Origin: Ctena decussata
Lineage: Eukaryota > Mollusca > Bivalvia > Lucinida > Lucinidae
DNA: 64,000 nucleotides
Assembly (NCBI GenBank): GCA_963989385.1
Contig: OZ022502.1
Coordinates: 10,059,001 to 10,123,000, forward strand
Reading direction: 5' to 3'
Shown: positions 23,301-37,780 of the stretch, piece after piece
Numbering within the stretch: the stretch's first letter is position 1
Layout of the letters: the number at the start of each line of letters is the position of its first letter
Program-made: the position numbers and the translations under genes
Notes under the pieces: generated by a model
The model's database searches: none
Seen by the model: the letters and a program-made list of their open reading frames with translations, nothing else
Told to the model about the DNA's origin: nothing

Positions 23301-26300
23301 ACTGCTAAAAAGAAGTAATATCTCAAACAGCCGCCATATACATAAATATATAGCATATGATACATTAAACTTTCAAAATGTGTGAATAACTTCTAAACTA
23401 CAAGCCCTACAAACCTAATTTTGAGCTCTCTAGTAAGTGAATTTGGACAAAGAATCCAAATCTGGAGGAAAAAAAATTATTTTTTTTTTTGGTGGGGTGG
23501 GGTGGGGAGGGTGGGGGGTGGAATTTGGAGGGGTCGGAGAGAGTCAGAAACACTGATAATATATCACAGCATGTTCATCAATATTCTAAAAGGTATAAGG
23601 TTATTAAAATTGTGGAGCAGGCCAGGGTTATACAGATATGGAGCAGAGACTCAAACAGCAGCTCAAAATACCAAAGGGAAATAACTCACAAAGTATGAAT
23701 GCAAAAGTTGTCATTCATGTATGAGACAAATCATCATGACCTGTTCTTCATATCTGTGAAGTATCATGAAAATATTTCAAAAGGTATTCAAGCTAAGGAG
23801 CGGACACCTAAAGTCATCAAAGGGAAATAACTCTAAAAGTAAGAAAGCAAGAGTTGTCATTCCTGTTCGTGACATATCGTCATGACCTGTTCTACATATT
23901 TATGAAAATTTAAAGAGTAACTACACTTCAAGAACTGACTGAATCAGATCCCAAACCCTATCCCCAACATCAAAGGGAAAGATTGACAAAGACATCCCAA
24001 CAAACAATAAATTACAAGTGATAAGCCGAGTCAGCAGCTCTTTCCCAAATAGATGGCAACTCAGCTATCTTTATTGAACTAAATAATTTAGACCAACAGA
24101 CGGGTTACAACGGACTAAGCAAATTATATGAAAAACATAATATGAAGTATCATATAAAAATTTCAAAAGGTATTCAAGTTATAGAGCAGACACGAAATCA
24201 TACCTAAAACCATCAAGGGGAAATAACTGAAAAAGTAAGTAAGCAAGAGTTGTCATTCTTGTTCGCAACATATCATCATGACCTGTTCTACATATCTGTC
24301 AAGTATCATGAAAATATTCCAAAAGGTATATGAGTTATAGAGCAGACACGAAACCACACCTATAATGATTAAGGGGAAATAATTCAAAAAGTAAGAAAGC
24401 AAAAGTTGTCATTCTTGTTTGCGACACATCGTCATGACCTGTTCTACATATCTGTGAAGTATCATGAAAATATTCTAAAAGGTATTCAAGTTATGGAGCG
24501 GACACGAAATCACACCTAAAACAATCAAGGGGAAATAACTCAAAAAGTAAGAAAGCAAGAGTTGTTACTCTTGTTCACGACACATTGTCATGGCCTGTTC
24601 TACATATCTGTGAAGTATCATGAAATTATTCTAAAGGGTATTCAAGTTATAGAGCGGACACGAATCTGCCAAAAAATCATACCTCAAACCATCAAGGGGA
24701 AATAACTCAAAAAGTAAGAAAGCAAGGGTTGTCATTCTTGTTCGCGACACATCGTCATGACCTGTTCTACATATCTGTGAAGTATCATGAAAATATTCCA
24801 AAGGGTATTCAAGTTACAGAGCGGACACGAATCTGCCAAAAAAACTCACCAAAGAGGAAATAACTCAAAAAGTACAATAGCAAGAGTTACCATTCTTGTA
24901 CGCGACACATCGTCATGACCTGTTCTACATAACTGTGAAGTATCATGAAAATATTCCAAAGGGTATTCAAGATATAGAGTGGACAAGGAAATGTTTACGG
25001 ACGGATGGATGGATGGCAGACTGACGGACGGACAGACGGACGGACGCCAGGCTCATCCCTATATCCTTTTGGTCGGGGGATAAAAATAACAATGATCTGT
25101 TCACCAAAATGAGCGAAAGAACGTGTGTGAGAGTGTGTAAATAAACTGACTAAGAAAAGTGAATGAGTGGGCCATTTGTTCATCTGATTGACCAAGTATG
25201 GGCCTGGCCCTGAGGTTATAAAACTTGAGTACATTCTCAAACTCAAAATATAGCACACTGATTGGCTGCTTCTGAGAACATGCTCAGAAGCAGCCAATCA
25301 GTGTGCTTTATTTTGAGTTTGAGATTAAACTCAAGTTTTATAACCTCGGACCCTTATTCAATCCAAAGAATGAGTGGGGACAGTGCTATAGTGGTAAATT
25401 TTTGGTTGGTTGGTTGATTTGATGCTTAACGTCCACGGTAAACAACTAAGGTCATGTCGGGACGGTCAGTTAACCTAACCACACTATTCCTGGGCAGGCT
25501 TAGACCTCCTAAGCGGTTAACCAGTGCTAAGTGCACATACTTACGCCAGTAACTGACAACTGCCCTTCTTGAATCAGCGGAAGGAGAAACGAAAGTATGT
25601 GGCCAGACCGGGATTCGAACCCAGGACCTCTGACTTACGAGCCAGGTGCCCTACCGATTGCGCTACCCGGCCCGGCTATAGTGGTAAAAATGGGTATGAT
25701 ATGTTTCCCAGTGTGTGAGTGCCCATGCTAGTAAGTACGTCAATATGCCCTGTTAGTCCACTAGAATGAGTATGGTGGTCTTTATGAGGGTCATAACATT
25801 TGACAACTGCCCTTCTTGAATCAGCGGAAGGAGAAACGAAAGTATGTGGCAAGACCGGGATTCGAACCCAGGACCTCTGACTTACGAGTCAGGTGCCCTA
25901 CCGATTGCGCTACCCGGCCCGGCTATAGTGGTAAAAATGGGTATGATATGTTTCCTAGTGTGTTAGTGCCCATGCTAGTAAGTACGTGAATATGCCCTGT
26001 TAGTCCACTAGAATGAGTATGGTGGTCTTTATGAGGGTCATAACATTTGATTTTACTCAGAAACAGTAAAGATGAACAAGTAAACTCGTTGAATGTATAT
26101 CCCCTGCTAAATGACCAACTTGTTTACAGGTTAGAAGTTTAATGAAATTTTGTTAACCAGTTACTTAGTTACGGCTAAACTTGTGGATTTTTAATTAATT
26201 CAAGGGCCTTAACTCATTCATTAGTGAAGCTATTCTAATATACATTTACCTTGCATGTGCATGATACACATTTATGTTCAGTTTCACTATAGTAATACAA

Positions 26301-29300
26301 AATTTGTTATAAATTTCTTGAAATTCTGTCCACTGGTTACTTTATAGTTATAGCTCAATTTGTAGATTTTAAATCAATTCAAGGGCAAAAACTCATGCAT
26401 TACTGAGGCCATTCTTACAAAACTTGATGTGCATCAGCACATTATGTAACATATATGTATTTCAAGTTACATCAGATTCTGCTCACTGGTTACTATGTTA
26501 TGACTCTGGATGGATGTGATGGATGGAGGGATGGAAAGATGGACAGACATGGAGAAAACTATATCCCTCTACCTTCGGCGGGGAATAATAGGAACACTTT
26601 CAGGGGAAGTAACTCTGCCATTTTTTTGCCTACTTTCTCAATGGGGGTCAATTCTTAGAAGAAAAGATTTGAGCCGGGACACAAGAAAACCAACAATGTG
26701 GTTGTGCGGCCAGCGCAGACTCAGATCAGCCTGGGCATCCGCCCAGTCTGATCAGAGTCTTCGCTGTCCGCATGGAGGTAGCTTAGACCCATAGCTACCC
26801 TTTGAGCTCTTAACAAAGACTCTGATCGGACTGGCCGGATGCCCAGGCTGATCTGAGTCTGCGCTGGGCGCACAACCACATTGTTGGTTTTCTCGTGTCG
26901 CGGCTCATTTCAATTTGCTCTACAGAAGCAAATTCTTTCCTTTAAGAGTAGACCCTTTTGGGAAAGGTTAAATCTTCCATGGAAGCAAACAGGGGCCGTA
27001 TTCATAAAACAACTTACCGGTAAGTCGTTGCTATGCAGTTGCTAAGGCTAAATTTCTATAAAGGAGATTCCCTACAACTATGAAATTTGGTCTGGAGGAA
27101 AGTCTTTGTAAGACTGGTCCTCCAGACCAAATTTCATAGTTGTAGGAAATCTCCTTAAAAGTAATTTTGCCTTAGCAACAGCATAGCAACCACTTAAGTC
27201 GTTTTATGAATACGGCCCCAGGAGTCAAAACAGTAAAACTGCTGTTCTCCTGTTGTAAAAATGGCCAAAACTCAAGGCGGTGTACCACAAACCTTCAACA
27301 TATCCCAAAATTATATTGAAAACCCCACCTGATCTGGACCCCTATCTTTCCAAAATCTAGGCTCATCTAACTTACCAGATGAAGGCTGTCTCTAGTGACG
27401 GCCAAGAAACCTGGCTGTAATGGCTTCTCTGGATTCAATACGTGGTGAGGTACAATCATACTGTTAACGATACTGGGTAGAGGGCAGTCCTGCTTTGACT
27501 GAAATACAAAGACATGGCCATAAAGGGTCTGATTTAACTGAACCATACTTTAAAATGGTGCCTAATTCCCAGTTTGATAAAAATCTGTTCTTATGTTCAC
27601 AAAAAGTAATCCTGAGGTTTCCTTGATGTTGGTCATAACTGTACTTCTTTAGTTAAAAGACAGAGGTTTTTCCTTCTAAAACAAGCCTGAAAATCTAGAT
27701 CCTTCCTATACTCTTAATGATCTAAATTTTCTGGGTTGTTCTGGATGGGAAAACCCCCGTACTATCACAATGTACTTAGCAAAAGAAGAAGCTCTGCATT
27801 TTTTCAATCTAAATTTTAGTAAAAGAATTCCGCGGAACGCTATGTCGCACCTGATTTGCACCTTCACTTTAAGAACTTGATAAAAGTGTCATTTTGAAAC
27901 ATATTTGGTCAAAATCCATTCAGTAGTTTACGGGATATTATTGTTTTCATGTTTTTAGCTATTTTTAGTAACGGTGGATGGTTGCCATCTTGGACGGTCA
28001 ATTTGAAAAAATCATGAAACAGCTTCATGCAAGGATCATTTTGATACACATTTAGTTCAATTCCATTCAGGGCCTCTTGAGATATTGTCATTTTCATATT
28101 GTTCTATTTCTAGTAACAGTGGCTGGCGGCCATCTTAGATGGTCTCAACTCGCTTAAATTTAAAAAAACTCTATTTAATGACCATTCTGACTAATTTGAC
28201 CTAAATATGTTCAGGTATTTTTGAGATATTGCAAACTCGGACTCATAAACAGAAAGTAGGTCACTGTGACCTAATTCCGCTACAGAATTTTTTCATTTTG
28301 ATAATTTTTAAAACTGAGGTCCCTTTAATGCTCTATATAAAATTTCAGCCAAATATACAAAGTGGTTCTGGAGAAAAAAGTGAATTTATTGTTTATGCTA
28401 TTTTTAGTCACAGCGGTTTTAGTAACAGCGGCCATCTTGGATTCTGGACCAAGCTGAATTTTGTCATTCAGAAGCCCTGCAGTCTGGTCATGCAGCATGT
28501 GAAATTTGAGAACCATGGGTGCAGTGGTTTCAGAGAAAAAGTCATTTGAATGGACTTAAAATTTAGGGTTGACGTAAATGTGAACGGACGGACGGACAGA
28601 TGAACGGGTTGACGGACGGACGGAAAACCGGACGCCTATATTGCACCTTGCTAAAGCAGGTGCGACAAAAAATGAGTAGAGCCTTTCGTACATCCTCAGG
28701 CCTGAAGCTCAGCCTACTGTAGTCAAACTTAATGTAAAATTTGAATCTTTATGAACAGATGGATGACTGGACAGATGGATGGAAAGGCAAAAACTGTATA
28801 CCCCTCAACATGCTTTGTATGTCAAGGTATGGTTAACATATTTCTTTATCTATAAGCCTGTTTTTTTATCCTTCCAGTTTTTTGGAATTGTTTTGGAAGG
28901 AGAAAAACATTTTATAGCAGAATTTCATAAGACCAATTTAAATATTTTGGGTCACTCTGGAAATGGAAAAAAAACAAAACCCATTTTATATCCAAACTAG
29001 ATGGCCATGGCCAGTATGTCTAGCCAGTTGGGGCTTTGGCAGTAGCGAAAATGCTAAGCATAAGATGGCAACAGCTTTAGCGAATGAAACTTGTCATCTT
29101 CAACCTGAAGTCTTTGCTTGGATGATATGGTTACACCCTGTCTTCATAATTACTTATCACACAATCAAGATAAGAATCGGTCATGTAGTTACAGTGATAT
29201 GAGGACTCAAAAATGTTTATACAGTGACCTAGTTTTATGGAGGGGGACCTGGAGTGGAAAATTGCATGCATAGATGGAGTTTCAAAGGACTGGGGTAAAT

Positions 29301-32300
29301 GAAAAGTGAGATATGTACTTTTTTGTGAAATTAGTTCACAGTGACCTAGTCATGATGTAGGTGACCTGGAGTGGTAAGGTGCATGCACTAATGGATTTCA
29401 AAGATCAAGGGCCTATAAATAAGGAGATTAGGGCTGACCTTGAAAAATAAATATGTGGTATTTTTTGTGAAAGTAGGTCACAGTGACCTAGTACTGATGC
29501 AGGTGACCTGGAGTGCTCAGGTGCATGCACTGATGGAGTTTCAAAAGTCTGGGGCCTATGAAAAGCAAGATATGGGGCTGACCTCGAAAACTGAATATGT
29601 TGTACTTTTTTGTGAAAGTAGGTCACAGTGACCTAGTTTTGTTAGGGGTGATCTGGGGTGGTAAGGTGCATGCACCGATGGAGTTTTAATGGTCTGGGCC
29701 CAATGAAAAGCGAGACATGCAGCTGACCTCGAAAACTAAGTAAGTGTTCCTTTTTCATGAAAGTAGGTCACAGTGACCTAGTTTTGTTAGGGGTGACCTG
29801 GAGTAGTAAGGTTCATGCACTGATGGAGTTTCAATAGGCTGGTGCCTATGAAAAGCGAGATATGGGGCTGACAATGAAAACTAAATATGTGGCACTTTTT
29901 CATGAAAGTAGGTCACAGTGACCCTATATTGTTGGGGTTGACCTAAAGTGGTAAGGTGCATGCAGTAATGGAGTTTCAATTATCAGGGGCCTATGAAAAG
30001 GGAGATATGGGTCTGACCTTTAAAGCTAAATATGTGGTACTTTTTTGAGAAAGTAGGTCACAGTGACCTAGTTTTTTGGAGCCTATTAGAATTTTTGTGG
30101 GGCATATAGTGATAAAGTTTCAAGGTCCTAGGGTCTTTTTAACTCAAGATATTGCTGTAAACAGACAGACAGACAGATGGACAGGACAGACAGATGCACC
30201 AACACCAAACGGGTGACTATGTCCTGCTGCCCTCAAGTGGGCTCGACAATAAATATGGTAGCATATTCGCCTGCTGGCACACAATTCTGACGCATAGTTG
30301 TATCAATTTTGTTGTAATGGCATGACACAGAACAAATTTACAAACAAGAGGGCCATGAGGCCCTGAATCGCTCACCTGAACAATTGGCAAAGTGGCTTTT
30401 TCTTATGTTTTGAAATTGTCAAAATATGAGTCTTGGGTCAAAAGTCAAAGAATGACCATGACCTATTGTACTCATAAATCTTCATGTACTCATTATGGCA
30501 ACCATATATACCATTTTTTAGGCAAAACTTTCCATGAAATCTTATGTTCTAGCATTTTCCCATATTTGACCGTGCCGCAAAAAAAAGTTAAGGAAAACCC
30601 GAGGTCATCATTTGAACAGTCTTGGTAGTACTCTAGTACTCCATGCTACTTACCAAGTTTCAAGGCCATTGGTGTATTGGTTCTGGAGAAGAAAAAATAT
30701 TTAAGGTTTATACATTAAATGGGTATGGTGACAATGTTGGTCATGTGACCTGGACCGTTTGAACAAATTTTCGTTCAATCAACCCCTGGAGGCTCTATAT
30801 GAAATGTGATTACAATTGGCCCTTTGCCTTTTGAGAAAATGTTTGAAAATGTCAAAATATGAGAGATCTGGGTCAAAGGTCTAAGAATGACCTTGACCTC
30901 TTGTACTCATAATTCTTCATGACCTCATTAAGACGACTGTATAGACCAATTTTTAGGCCAAAAACTTCCCATGAAATCTTAAGTTCTAGCATTTTCCCAT
31001 ATTTGACCTTGCCGTAAAAAGGTCAAGGTCAACCAAGGTCATAATTTGAACAATCTTGATAGTACTGGAGTACCCAATGCTACATACCAAGTTTCAAGGC
31101 CACTGATCAATTGGTTCTGGAGAAAAAGATTTTGAAAGTTTTTTACCATATATGGTCATGGTGGCCATGTTGGTCATGTAACCCAGACCATTTGAAGAAA
31201 TTTTCATTTCCTCGACCCCTGAAGGCTCTATATAATATTTGGTTACAATTGCCGCATTGGCTTTTAAGGAGAAGTTTGAAATTGTCAAGCTATTCTGAGA
31301 ATTCAAGGTCAAAGGTCAAAGAATGACCTTGACCTCTTGTAGTCATGAATCTTGATGTACACATTAAGATGACTGTATTTACCAATTTTTAGGCCTAAAT
31401 TTTCAAAACTTTCCATGAAATCTTATGTTCTAGCATTTTCCCATATTTGACCTTGCTGTAAAATGGCCAAGGTCACCCCAAGGTCATCATTTTGAACACT
31501 CTTGATAGTACTTGAGTACCCAATGCTACATACCAAGTTTCAAGACCATCGGTCAATTGGTTCTGGAGAAGAAGATTTTTTAGGTTTTTACCATATATGG
31601 GCATGGCGGCCATGTTGGTCATGTGACCTGAACCGTTTGAACAAATTTTCATTCCCTCATCCCCTGGAGGCTCTATATGAAATTTGGTTACAATAGGCCG
31701 AGTGGTTTTTGAGAAGATTGTTTGAAATTGTCAAAATATGAGAGCTCAGGGTCAAAGGTCAAAGAATGACCTTGACCTCTTGTACTCACAAATCTTCATT
31801 GTACTCAGTAAAGATGACTGCATATACCAACTTTTAGACCTTAATCTTCAAAACTTTCCCTGATATCTTAAGTTGTAGCATTTTCCCATATTTGACCTTG
31901 CCGTAAAAAGGTCAAGGTCAACCCAAGGTCATAATTTGAACAATCTTGATAGTACTCGAGTACCCAATGCTACATACCGAGTTTCAAGGCCGTCGGCCTA
32001 TTGGTTCTGGAGAAGAAGATTTTTCAAGGTTTTTACCATATATGGGCATTGGCGGCCATGTTGGTCATGTGACCTGAACCGTTTGAACAAATTTTCATTC
32101 CCTCATCCCCTGGAGGCTCTATATGAAATTTGGTTTCAATTGGCCCAGTGGCTGTTGAGAAGATTGTTTGAAATTGTCAAAATATGAGAGTTCTGGGTCA
32201 AAGGTCAAAGAATGACCTTGACCTCTTGTACTCATAAATCTTCATGTACTCATTTAGATGACTGTAGATATCGATTTTTAGCCCAAAATCTTCAACAGTT

Positions 32301-35300
32301 TTCAAGATATCTTATGTTCTAGCATTTTCCCATATAAAAGCACAAGGAAGCAAATTTGACCTTGCCGTAAAAAAGGTCAAGGTCAACCCAAGGTCATAAT
32401 TTGAACAATCTTGGTAGTACTCATGTACCCGATGCTACATACCAAGTTTCAAGGCCATCGGCCTATTGGTTCTGGAGAAGAAGATTTTTTTTAGGTTTTT
32501 ACCATATATGGGCGTGGCGGCCATGTTGGTCATGTGACCAGGACGGTTTGAACAAATTTTCGTTCCCCCTTCCTCTGGAGGCCATATATGAAATTTGGTT
32601 ACAATTGGCCCAGGGGTTTCAGAGGAGAAGTCGTTTGAAATTGTGGACGGACAGACGGACGACGACGGACGACGGAGCCTTACCATCCTATAAGCTCCCC
32701 CGGAGCCGCTGGCTCAGGTGAGCTAAAAATATGAGCCGCGACACGACAAAACCAACAATGTGGTTGAGCGCCCAGCGCAGAATCAGATCAGCCTGGGCAT
32801 CCGCCCAGTCTGATCAGAGTCTCCGCTGTCCGCATGGAGGTAGCTTAGACCCTTAGCTACCTTTTGAGCACTTAACGAAGAGTCTGGTCAAACTGGACGG
32901 ATGCCCAAGCTGATCTGAGTCTGTGCTGGCCACACAACCACATTGTTGGTTTTCTCGTGTCGCGGCTCATATTGTTTGAGCACCGAAATTTGTGTAATTT
33001 TTTCAAAGCAATTCTAAGCTTAAGAGCTACACCTTCAGAGAAAACAACTCTGTCATTTTCATTTTTTCGCCTCTTAGAGCTGGTTTACTCTTAAGGACAG
33101 AAATTACCTCATATGAGCAAATTCTTTCCTTTCTGATTTGACCCCATTCTCCAAGGATTTTGCTTACCCATAAATTTTTTTTTTATCTGGAAGCAGCCCT
33201 TACCTCAACAAACAAGAGAGGGGCACAGCATTTCACTAGAAGTCCTGCCATCTTGTAGACGTTAGAGAAAGTTTCTTGTGGACCATGATTTTTCACTACT
33301 GTAGCAACCTGCTTGGATACATCACAGAAATAACTCATCACACGATCTCTGAACTCCAGTCTGTCTTTCCAGTTCTGTTAAGATATCAAAAAGCCAAGTT
33401 TTGATAAAACCTAGCAAACTGGGCAGATTTTGTCACTAGACATTTCTTTAAACAATATAATAATTAACCATGAGAACTATACCATGAAAAGCACCTGTCT
33501 TAAAAGCAACCATCTATGAAACTAAACAAAGTTTTTATTACTCTAAAAACTTCATAACAGTGGTAATATTGAAACTATTTTGTCAGTGTGATCTTGAGGT
33601 TGATATGGTTAGCAAACACAGAAACAACTAAATATCTAGTTGGCATCTAACTGGTAGATGTTTTGGACATATTACCACTGGATTTTTACCACAATATGCT
33701 ATATCTATAAACATTTCACAACAGTGATGTGTATCGATGCTGCTTAAAGGGCTACTACACTGTTTTCTTCACTTTTTCCAGAAATAGTCTCAATTAACAG
33801 GTATTTATGAGAGAAACAGAATGCTTAAAACCCCATCGAAAAATTCTAACCAAAACTGTAATTATTGACAATTAAACTTTATGCAAATCAGATTTTAAGC
33901 CCCGCCCACTTTTTCTTTTCTACAGCTTTCTTTGCATAATGTAATTTTGATTCCAGCTATTATCATCATATTCTGATGCAAAATATTTGAATTTTTTAAT
34001 AAAATGAAGTAACTTATTATACTTAATCTATATAAGGAGAAAAAAGTATCAAAAAAATATAAAATAAAGATTTTTTTTTTAAATTTTAATAATATGAATT
34101 AATCAAAAGACGTCATCAGAGTCCTTGCATATTTTTCAGCTAATTAAAATTAAAATTCCTTATAACTTTTTAACCGTTTGGAATTTTTCTTTGCGGTTTT
34201 CGACATTCTTTTAGATAAAACAATACCTGTTATTTCCAGTGATTTTAATGCATGTGGAAAAACAGCACAGTAGCCCTTTAACTCATATTTACTATAGATG
34301 TCCATATAAAACTTACAGTATTTAACATGACAGAGGTTGTTACTGCTCACGAAATATTCTGCACAAACTTCAACATGCATATAATCAACTTTTACAAGTA
34401 CTTTCCACCTTTTCTTATCTTTCTGAAACTGCAGGCCAAAACTACCTCCTCTGTCCATTACATAGACCAAATTTGCTATCTCTATTATGTGCAGGTTCCC
34501 TACTCCTATGAGCTTTATCTTTTACAGTCTGGGCCTGCCCTTGTAGACATGTACCTCCAATTTTCTATGAGTTCTATCAATGGCCTTGAGGAAATGGACA
34601 GGAACCCTCTCAATACTCTCTGGTAATGCCATTTCTGCTGTTGTAAACATGGATCTCACTTCTTCTAGCTGTAGAACAGGTCTGTAAACAAGAAACAAAT
34701 GGCTAGGTTTCATATACAAAAGGTGGTCAATCTAACCATGCAGCAAAGGTATGTGGGTCCTTTAATGACCCTAAAATTTCGGACACTTGAAAGTCAGACA
34801 ATTACTGTTCCAAAATTCTTAGAAAGCAGATTTTACACATGTTTTAAAATGCATTCAAATGATGCTTAGTGAATGGCAAACATTGTAGACCTTGATCAAA
34901 CTGCTCCTAAAGGAGCAGTTTGATCTGAGTCTACAATGTTTGCTCAGGCCTGTCTGTCCGAATATTTAGGGTCATAATGGTACTTCATGTTTTTCCATCA
35001 GCTGACAGGGCCATTAACTGTGACTTTTTTCACATGAAGTCATGCAAGGACTTATTTGGAGGAAAGTTTAATTCATGCTATTGCTGCCATTTTGAACTCA
35101 AGCGCACAGTGTGCTAGTTTGTTTGAATATGGTAACTTGCCGAATTTCATTTAGTCTGATAGCAGCTCATGTATACCCCTACCAGTGGCCCCCACCTGTA
35201 TATGAACAATCAGAATAGTTTAATGCAACACTCTGACATAAGAGTTGATTAACAGATGGCTGAAAGTTCAAATTGATGGACTGACAAAACTATACATCCC

Positions 35301-37707
35301 CTGACACACTTAACATGCCCAGGGTATCCAACAGTGATAATCATTTAGGGTCTATCCGAGATATAAGTGGGGAATAAGGATGAAAATGAATAATCAAATT
35401 AATTGGGGAGTGAAACCAGACACAAATTTTCAACCTTCAAATCTTCAGTCCAGAGCCTGGCTGTTCAACACTAACAATGTCATTAGTGAACCAGAAATCA
35501 CATTTTCAAATGCACAGTACCTAACTATGCAATTTTTTTAGGGAATATGTAGAGCTTTCACAGTACAAGCTCACAGATTTTAAGCCAAAAGTTTTAGCAT
35601 TCTTGATTTTACATGTAGTAGAAGGTTTAATGAATCCTTAACAAACGATTTCATTAAGCTAACTTTGAACAAAAGGACCAAAAGTGGCAAACTCTGCTAA
35701 AACTGGCTTTAGACCATCAAAATGACATACATTGCCCAAATTTCATCCCCTAGAATACAGTTTTTAGGATGTGTGAATTCCAACACTCCTGGCGCATTTT
35801 TGTGAAGAAATACAGATAGCCTACCTTGTGACCTCTGCAAGGAGCTGGGAACCATCAGGTATATGTAGAACACACTTGAACCAAGCTTTGATAACAACTG
35901 TCTGGTAGCTAGGTAGATGGTGCTGCAGTCTTTCTGTAACCTCTCTCATAGACAACATATGTCCAAGAAATCTACAGCTTATGCTATCATGAAAATAAAG
36001 ATAACATCCAAATGATCTGATATTTATTCATGTGTAATAATTATTTGTACATGTTTTCATGTACCATACCATATGCCAAATATTGGTACACCCTAAACTA
36101 ACACAATACTGAATGACTCCAGAAACTTTACACTTAGTTTTGCACATCCTCTTGTACTAAATGTAATTTATATTTCGCTTGCTAAACTTTAATACAAATG
36201 CTTCAGTCATAATAAAACTTTTGAAACAACAAGAGCATGTGAGCAGAGGCTCACGTATACCCCCGGCCAGCGCCACCACCTAATAAAAACACACTTAATA
36301 CAAAACTTTAAAGCAAATGTTAAATAACAGACATATGAATGGACAATCTATTACAAATCCAGAGGAAGGCCTTTAGACAAAAACACAATGGTTCCATTAA
36401 AACATGCAAATTATGTAATCTAAAGAAAATACAAATTTAACACAAAATTTCAACACAAATTTACATATAGTTCTATGTCAGTGACCTTGACCTAAAGTCA
36501 GCAGCAGCATCCAGATGATGTCAACTAGTCAATTTAAACCTATACCTAAACCTAGTCACACAGCAATCTGAGAAATCTTTGACATAAATTTTACCATTTA
36601 TTCCATTGGAGATAGAGATGGAAAAAAGGAAAAAATGCAAAAGAAGGCCAAAAGAAATCTTAGCATTTTGATTTTCTTTCCTACAATAAACTTGGCCATT
36701 CTCAAGATGTAAACAAAATTTCAAGACTGTGGCTCTCTTCGGAACAGAGAAAACTGTGACAAAAAATAAACTGGAGAGAAAGAAAAATGGACAAACAAAG
36801 GGAATGATAAGCAGGAGGCCGATACTCTATTACACCAAACAACTAGTCATACCCAACATTTGCACCAAATTTCAAAATCCTAGCTGTAGTGGTTCCTGAG
36901 AAATCTTGGGACAGAAAAAGTTTAATTTCAAAGGAGAGAAAGAAGAAATGGACAAACAAAGGGAATGATAAGGAGGAGGAGGCTGATGTTTTCTTACACA
37001 ATACAACTTGTCATACTCAATGTTTGTAATAAATTTCAAAAACCTAGGTGTAGTTGTTCCTGAGAAATCTATAATAGAAATTTAATTGGAGAGGAAGAAA
37101 AAATGGACAAACAAAGGGAATGATAAGCAGAAGAAAGCTAATTGTCCCTTATACGGTACATCTAGTTATACCCAACATTTGTACCAACCTTATAAATCCT
37201 AGCTGTTGTGGTTCCTGAGAAATCTGTGACAGAAATTTAATTGGGGGGACAGAAAAAATGGACAAACAAAGGGAATGATAAGCAGGAGAAGGCTGATTGT
37301 CTCTTACACAGTACAACTAGTCATACCCAACGTTTGTACCAAATTTCAAAATTCTAGCTATTGTGGTTCTTGAGAAATCTGTGACAGAAATTTAAATTGG
37401 AGAGAAAGAAAAAATGGACAAACAAACGGAATGATAAGCGGGAGAAGGCTGATTGTCTCTTACACGGTACACTTAGTCATACCCAACATTTGTACCAAAT
37501 TTCAAAATCCTAGCTGTTGTGGTTCCTGAGAAATCTGTGACAGAAATTTAATTGGAGAGAAAGAAAAAATGGACAAACAAAGGGAATGATAAGCAGGAGA
37601 AGGCTGATTGTCTCTTACACAGTACAACTAGTCATACCCAACGTTTGTACCAAATTTCAAAATCCTAGCTATTGTGGTTCCTGAGAAATCTGTGACAGAA
37701 AATATGT

Positions 37708-37780
<73 letters not shown>

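Noticed and set aside
24240..24960. CRISPR-like arrangement of repeats
   Set aside because: Units are about 155-170 bp, contiguous and diverged, in an animal intron, and end in an ACGG microsatellite. They are the tandem core of a pearl-like repeat.
34150..34470. A minus-strand open frame of 106 codons near MMS22L exon w11
   Set aside because: Half of it lies in the piggyBac-like MITE, it has no flanking splice signals in phase, and MMS22L needs no extra exon there.
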